A DNA stretch of 64,000 nucleotides, taken from Undaria pinnatifida. Taxonomy: Eukaryota > Sar > Phaeophyceae > Laminariales > Alariaceae. The DNA lies in NCBI GenBank assembly GCA_012845835.1, contig JABAKD010000014.1, positions 2,410,501 to 2,474,500 on the forward strand, in the 5' to 3' direction. Below are positions 14,601-20,600 of this stretch, in pieces. The position numbers and the translations under genes were made by a program. Each line of letters opens with the position of its first letter. Within the stretch, counting starts at the first letter, position 1. A model generated the notes under the pieces. The model was not told where the DNA came from and did no database searches. It worked only from the letters and a program-made list of their open reading frames with translations.

Positions 14601-17600
14601 ATACAGAGATACAAGCTCTCCGGGTGTGTTTTGTGTTCTTCGCATGAAACGGATGTTTCTCACCCATCGACATCCAGCACACCCAGTGTCGGTGCCGATG
14701 TGCCATCGTAGAGGGAGACGACGCTCTGCGGTCACACACTACCAGACGGAAATGTAGCAAACAAAGTACAAGGGGTTCAGCAGTGCAATGGCAAACATAC
14801 TGCATACGAAAGCGGAACATACACAAGCCAACACACCAGGCAACATGCACTGAAGGAAGAGAAATAACAAGAAAAAATAACTACAGGAAAAAAATGGATG
14901 CAAACTACAGAGGTCGCAAACAGAGTGAGGATATTTAACAATGCAACATCTCCCTAGGTTCACCATTTTCGCAACAAGGCGGTGCCCTCCGTCAAACAGT
15001 ACACCAGGGTTAGGATGGTTACAACCGAGACTGGCTCGCGTACCTGGGCAGTCTTTGTTACTGTAATGTAATACGGCTCAGTTGTGTGAGGAACCCGGGA
15101 GAAACGATTCCGCTTACGGTTTTTTGTTCACCTCTCCTACGGCATCAAGGCAGGCCGCATGGTCATTGGACACGTCGTACAAATAAAAGCAAACACGACA
15201 AGTCGGTGTCTCGAATTCCAGTGGATAATTGGAACGCTTTTCGGGCAACTGTAGAGGTCCCTCACGGTCCCTCTATAGCGCTGGTGTGTGCCAGCCGGAA
15301 ATACCGGCACTACAGCGGCAGCCGGCACTACTCCGCGTACTACCGCTGCTGGTTGTTCCCGTTTTTGCCACGCGATTTAACTGGCGATATAACGGGCAAC
15401 AGGCACTAGTCAACCGGCGTGATAGAGGGACCAGTACTGTATAGTTTGTCCGACCCATCACGTACTCCATCCAGATTTCCGATTGTTGGAGCAGGCATCG
15501 CGGTTGATTACTCTTGAAGTGCACCCATGTTTTTGGGGACAAGCTACTTGAAAACCATTGAATGTGTTGAGCTTTGTAAAATTAAAAGGGCTGACGAGGC
15601 ATCAAACGCGTTGCGTGGCGATATGTGTACACGGCAGGTGGACCGCGTGATCGGTGGACATATCGATTGACGGTGGACATGGTGTGACTTTCTTTGTTCT
15701 GTAGGGTGGCGTGCAGTAAGCGGTACGAGTCGCATGCTGTAGTGCGCTTTCATTATTTTCCGCAAGCATAGGAAGGCATTTCCATCTCGGGAACCTACCC
15801 TCTAGACCTCCAATATTGCAACAGAGAGCCTTCCTGATTACAGCTTGATATCTGTCTACGCAATGGACCCTCCGCATGTACTGGTCCGGGCAGTACCACG
15901 CATCAACCGTATTACATCTTGGCGCAGGCGGTTACAATACCCCCCCCTGTCCGACGCATACCTTTCATCGGTGCGAAACGGTCATCCCGATCATGACCCG
16001 GCAGTACAGCGGGCGCTTTCCATCCAACTTATCCTCCATTCTTCCTCGGCTCCGGTGGTTGCAACACCCCCCCCAGCCTGGCCCTTGTGAGCGTTGGTGC
16101 CAAGCAGGCATTCCGGCGATGAACCGACCCTCCGTCCTACCTCAGCGCCCCGCCACTGCCACACGCTCCAGCCCGACACCTGTGAGCAACGGCGTCCAAC
16201 CGGTATTCCGGCAACCGAGCGCGTCTCAGTAGTTCCGCGCCCCCGACGACGGTGTTGACCGTTGCCAGTGCTTGGGAAGAGCGGCAGTCCTGGGCTTTGT
16301 TCCCGATTTTTTTTTTTCAACAATAACTCGATAAGCCGACGCCTCGCACCCCTCTCGTCTCACTACGCTTCTAACGACTTGCAGACCTCAGCCAACACCG
16401 CATGAAACCACCCGTCAGGCTCGTACCCAAGGGCGCTTTGGTCTTTCCGCCGTGAGGGCACCACCTTCCCCCCAAACAGCAACGCCCCATGGCTGTTGGG
16501 CGTCCGTCTGCGACAGTGTTGACAACATGGTCGCCAGCGAACATCCCCCCACGTACGCAGACACAAATACTGACACAATCGCACTCTCACAAGGCACATT
16601 CACACAAAAGGCATGCCAGTGCACACACGCGGTCGAGTGCGCAGGTCTCCTACTTTTCCTCCGTGTAGCGCCAGCGCCCGCATACATCGAGAACGTAAAA
16701 TTTGAGCTTAAGCTTTGTTTTTCCCCATCCGCCGGAGGATAAAAAAAAAAAAAGTAATATTTGTGCGAATGGTAAGACCCATAGGAGTCAACAGACGTTT
16801 CATTTTGCCAGAAACCCGCAAACTTCTGGGGGACGCGCGCGGTGCAGAGGATGTGGTGTCATGGCTGCGGATGCAGTGCGTTCCGAGACCGCGCTGTCCG
16901 CTTCGAAGCTGATGCAGCTCGGTAAGAAGCCGTGAAGGAAGATCGGAAGCGCTGCTTCTTTTTCCGCTGCTGCCTGCCTAGCGGTGCCAGCCTGGGATCG
17001 CATAGTGTTGGCCTCGGCTTGGTCTGGGTTCGCGGCCATGACTGCCACATCCACGTTGCCGTGCGCGTGTCCTCCAGCAGCTTACGGACTTCTGGGGAGA
17101 CAAACCGTCTCTCGTCCTAAATGTTCACACACCGGACAGATCATGTTCCAGATAATCTACATCCTTTCTGTTTCGTATACATGTAATGGTATGGTGTGCG
17201 GGATCTGTGCAGTACAGATCTAATCTTGGAAATATGTGCTAGGCTGACCGTCCGGTTCTCACAAGGCGACGTGATCTATCGGCCATGCAGATCGTATGGA
17301 CCAGGGGTCTTATCTGCCCTGAAAGACATGGATCATTAGTAATTAGTAGGGATATGACATTTGCGACGTGTATTCGTGTTCCACTGGCGATGGTGATCAT
17401 AATCATTATCACGACGAGTCTCTACACGCCTTTTGGTGGAACTAGGTACTGGCGTTCCCGATGGAGTAGGTTAATCTCGTCCTTACTAACGTGAAGGTCA
17501 TGGGTTCAAGTCTCGCCGAGTGCATTCCCTTGCTCGTAGGGACTTTTTCTTGCGCAACAATCGACGGGCGGAAAGTGCGAGAGCGTAAGTTAGCAAAAAT

Positions 17601-20600
17601 CGACGAAATCGACGAGCGCAAAAAGCTGAAAAGTGGGAATGCTGAACCTTCTGCGCGATTAAAGTGAAGGCATGTACCGGGGGGGTGAGAAGGGAAGACA
17701 CCTGTGGACACGGCTTGTCCAGAAGATCGCTGAGGGTAAAACCTCGTACGATTCGAGCTGGAGAGTGAACGTGATGATTAAGAAAACTATAACTTGAAAA
17801 GAAAAACACCGGGTAGAGCGTGGCATAGGACGCAAAGAGAACATCGACGATAACTGACTTGTAAGACCCATTTGGACGAGTCCCCACATATGGTTTGTTT
17901 CGCCGGAAGTCCGCAAGCTGCTGGGGGACGCGCGCGGCGCAAAGGGTGTGGTAGCCGTGGCTGCGGATGCAGTGCATTCCGCGACCGCGCTGTGTGCTTC
18001 GAAGCTGATGCCGCTCGGCAGGCAGCAGCGGAGGAAGAAACTTCGAATCCAGGCAGATGGCTCGTCTCGCCGGAAGTCCGCAGGCTGCCGGGGGACGCGC
18101 GCAACGCAAAGTACGTGGTGGCCATGGCTGCGGATGCAGTGCATTCCGAGGCCGCGCTGTCCGTTTCGAAGCTGATGCTGATCGGTGGGCAGCCGCGGAG
18201 GAAGAAGCGCTTCTTCCCTCTCTGCTACCTGCCGAGCCGCGCTTGTCTGGGAGCGGACAATAGCTGTCTCGCCTTGCGCTGCCTCCGCAGCTGTGGCCAC
18301 TACATCCATGGTGCCACGCGCATGTGCTTGAGCAGCTTGGGAACTTCTGGGGAGACGAGCCGTCTCTCGTCGTATGTGTCCCGCTGACGCTGGTGGTCAT
18401 GAGTGATGATAAATCTCTACCCGCCAGTCTCTGCTGGGAGGAAGCAAAGATAACATCGTACGGTTACCGACTACATTCCTGTTCCTGTCCCCGAAGTCCG
18501 CAAGACGGTGGAGGATGTGCGCGCGGCGAAGGATGTTGTCGTTATGGCTGCGGAGGTGGTGCTAGCCGAGATCGCGGATGTCCGCGTTGAGGGTGGCACT
18601 GCTCGGCTTGCGGCCACGGAGGAAGAAGTCCCGTTTTTCTCTTCAAGCTGTTGGAGCCACGGGTAGCTTGGATTGAAGCGCCGCTTCTTCCTTCGCGGCT
18701 TGTTAGGCCCGCCAGCCTCGATGCCCACACTTCGTGGTCTCAGCTTGCGTTGCCTCCGTGACCATGCCCGAGCAAAACTGCGAAGGGAGGCCTGCCAACT
18801 GGACGGCCTGCCGTTGCTCAGCAGTGAGCGCATGCACCACGGATAGCTCGGAGCGAAGCGCGACTTCTTCCTCAATGGCTGCCTGCTGAGCAGTTGCAGC
18901 CTCTAAGTGGGCAGCAGGGACTATCCGATGCGTGGTTTCCCAACTCGTTTGCAGATAATGCTAATATCGCGACAGTCCGCTTCGAAGCTGTCTCGGGTCG
19001 GCAGGCAGCCGCGGAGAAAAAACGGCACTCCATTCCAAGATATCCGAGGTGCTCGCACTGCCTCGGATACCTTAAAGTGCAATATCGACGCTTTCGCCGC
19101 GGCCGCCCGGTGAGCAGCGCCAGCCTCAAAGTGGACAGAAGCCAAGTTCGAACGCGAAGTCTAGAGGCTCGTGTGGCAGTGGAACCCGAGATCGCGACTG
19201 CCCGCTTGAAGAGTGGCGCTGACCGGCAGGCAGCCGCGGAGCAAGAAGCATCGCTTCGCTCCGAGTCATCCGAGCCTCGAGTAGCTTGGATCGAAGCGCG
19301 GCTTCTTCCTTTGAGCTTCGTGTTGAGGCCCGCCAGCCTCGACGCACACACTCATGGTCTCGGCTTGCACTGCCTCCGCAGCCATGGCCGACCAAAGCTC
19401 CGAAACGAGCTCTGCCGCCTGGATGGCCGCCGTTTGCTCGCCGGTGAGAGCTCCACAGATAGCTCGGAACGAAGCGCAGCTTTACCCCGCGGCTACCTAC
19501 CGAGCAGCTCCAGCCTTCAGCTCCAGCCTTTTAGGCGGACAGCAGGCAAGCTCCGAAGCGAGGCATACCGATTGGTTGGCCGCCGCTGCAAGACGCAGGC
19601 GGCACGAAGGATGTGATACGCATGGCTGCGGAGTCTGTGCAAGCCGAGATCACAGCCGTTCGCGGCGAGGCTGGCGCAAATCCACGCGTCGGATACCTCG
19701 GTCGAAATCGCGTTTCGCGCTCCGTGGCTGCCTGCTAGCAGCGTCAGCCTCGACGGCCAGCGCCTTGGATTCCTCGGGTTGAAATCGCGCTTCGCGCTGC
19801 GTGGCTGCCTGCCTGGAGCCACCAGCCCCAACACGGACGGCTGCTTTTTCGGCTTGCACCGCCTCCGGAGCCATGACCGACGAAAGCGCTGAAACAAGGT
19901 CTGCCGACTGGTTGGCCGCCGTTTGCCCACCGGTATGCGCCTCCGATAGCTCGGAAAGATTGAAGCGCAGCTTCTCCCTCCGCTGCGGCCTACCGAGCAG
20001 CGCCAGCGGATAGCAGGCAGGCCCGAAGCGACGCGTGCCGACGGGTTGGCCTCCGCTGCAGGACACGCGCGGAGCGAAAAAAAAAATGTGATGCCCATGG
20101 CTGTGGAAGCAGTGCAAGCCGAGATCGCAGCCGTCTGCGTTGAGGCTGGCGCTGCTAAGGAGCGGAGCGCGAAGCGCGACTTCACCTCGAGTTATCCGAG
20201 GCGCTGTGAGCACTGGTGAGCGCCTCGGGTAGCTTGGATCGGAGTCCCGCTTTTTCGCGCCGCGGCTGCCCACCTATCAGCGCTAGCCTCGACGCGGACG
20301 GCTGCGATCTCGCCTTGCACTGCCTCCGCAGTCATGGCCCAGCGCTCCGAAACGAGGCCAGCCGACTGGTTGGCCGCTGTTTGCCCACCTGTGTGCCCCT
20401 CGACAGCTCGGATCGAGAGCGCCACTTTATCCTCCGCGGCGGCCTGCTGAGGAGCTCCAGCCTCGAAGCGGACGGCTGCGATCTCGGCTTGCATTTCCAC
20501 CGCAACCATGGCAGACCGAATCTCCACAACGAGGTCTAAACACTTGCTGGCCACTATTTACTTAACCGTGAGCACCTCAAAGAGCTCAGAACGTCGCGCC

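Noticed and set aside
17451..17530. A tRNA gene suggested by the GGTTCAAGTCT box
   Set aside because: No closed cloverleaf, part of the box A region is lost, and the similarity to 9545-9886 extends over 340 bases, so it is the head of a SINE.
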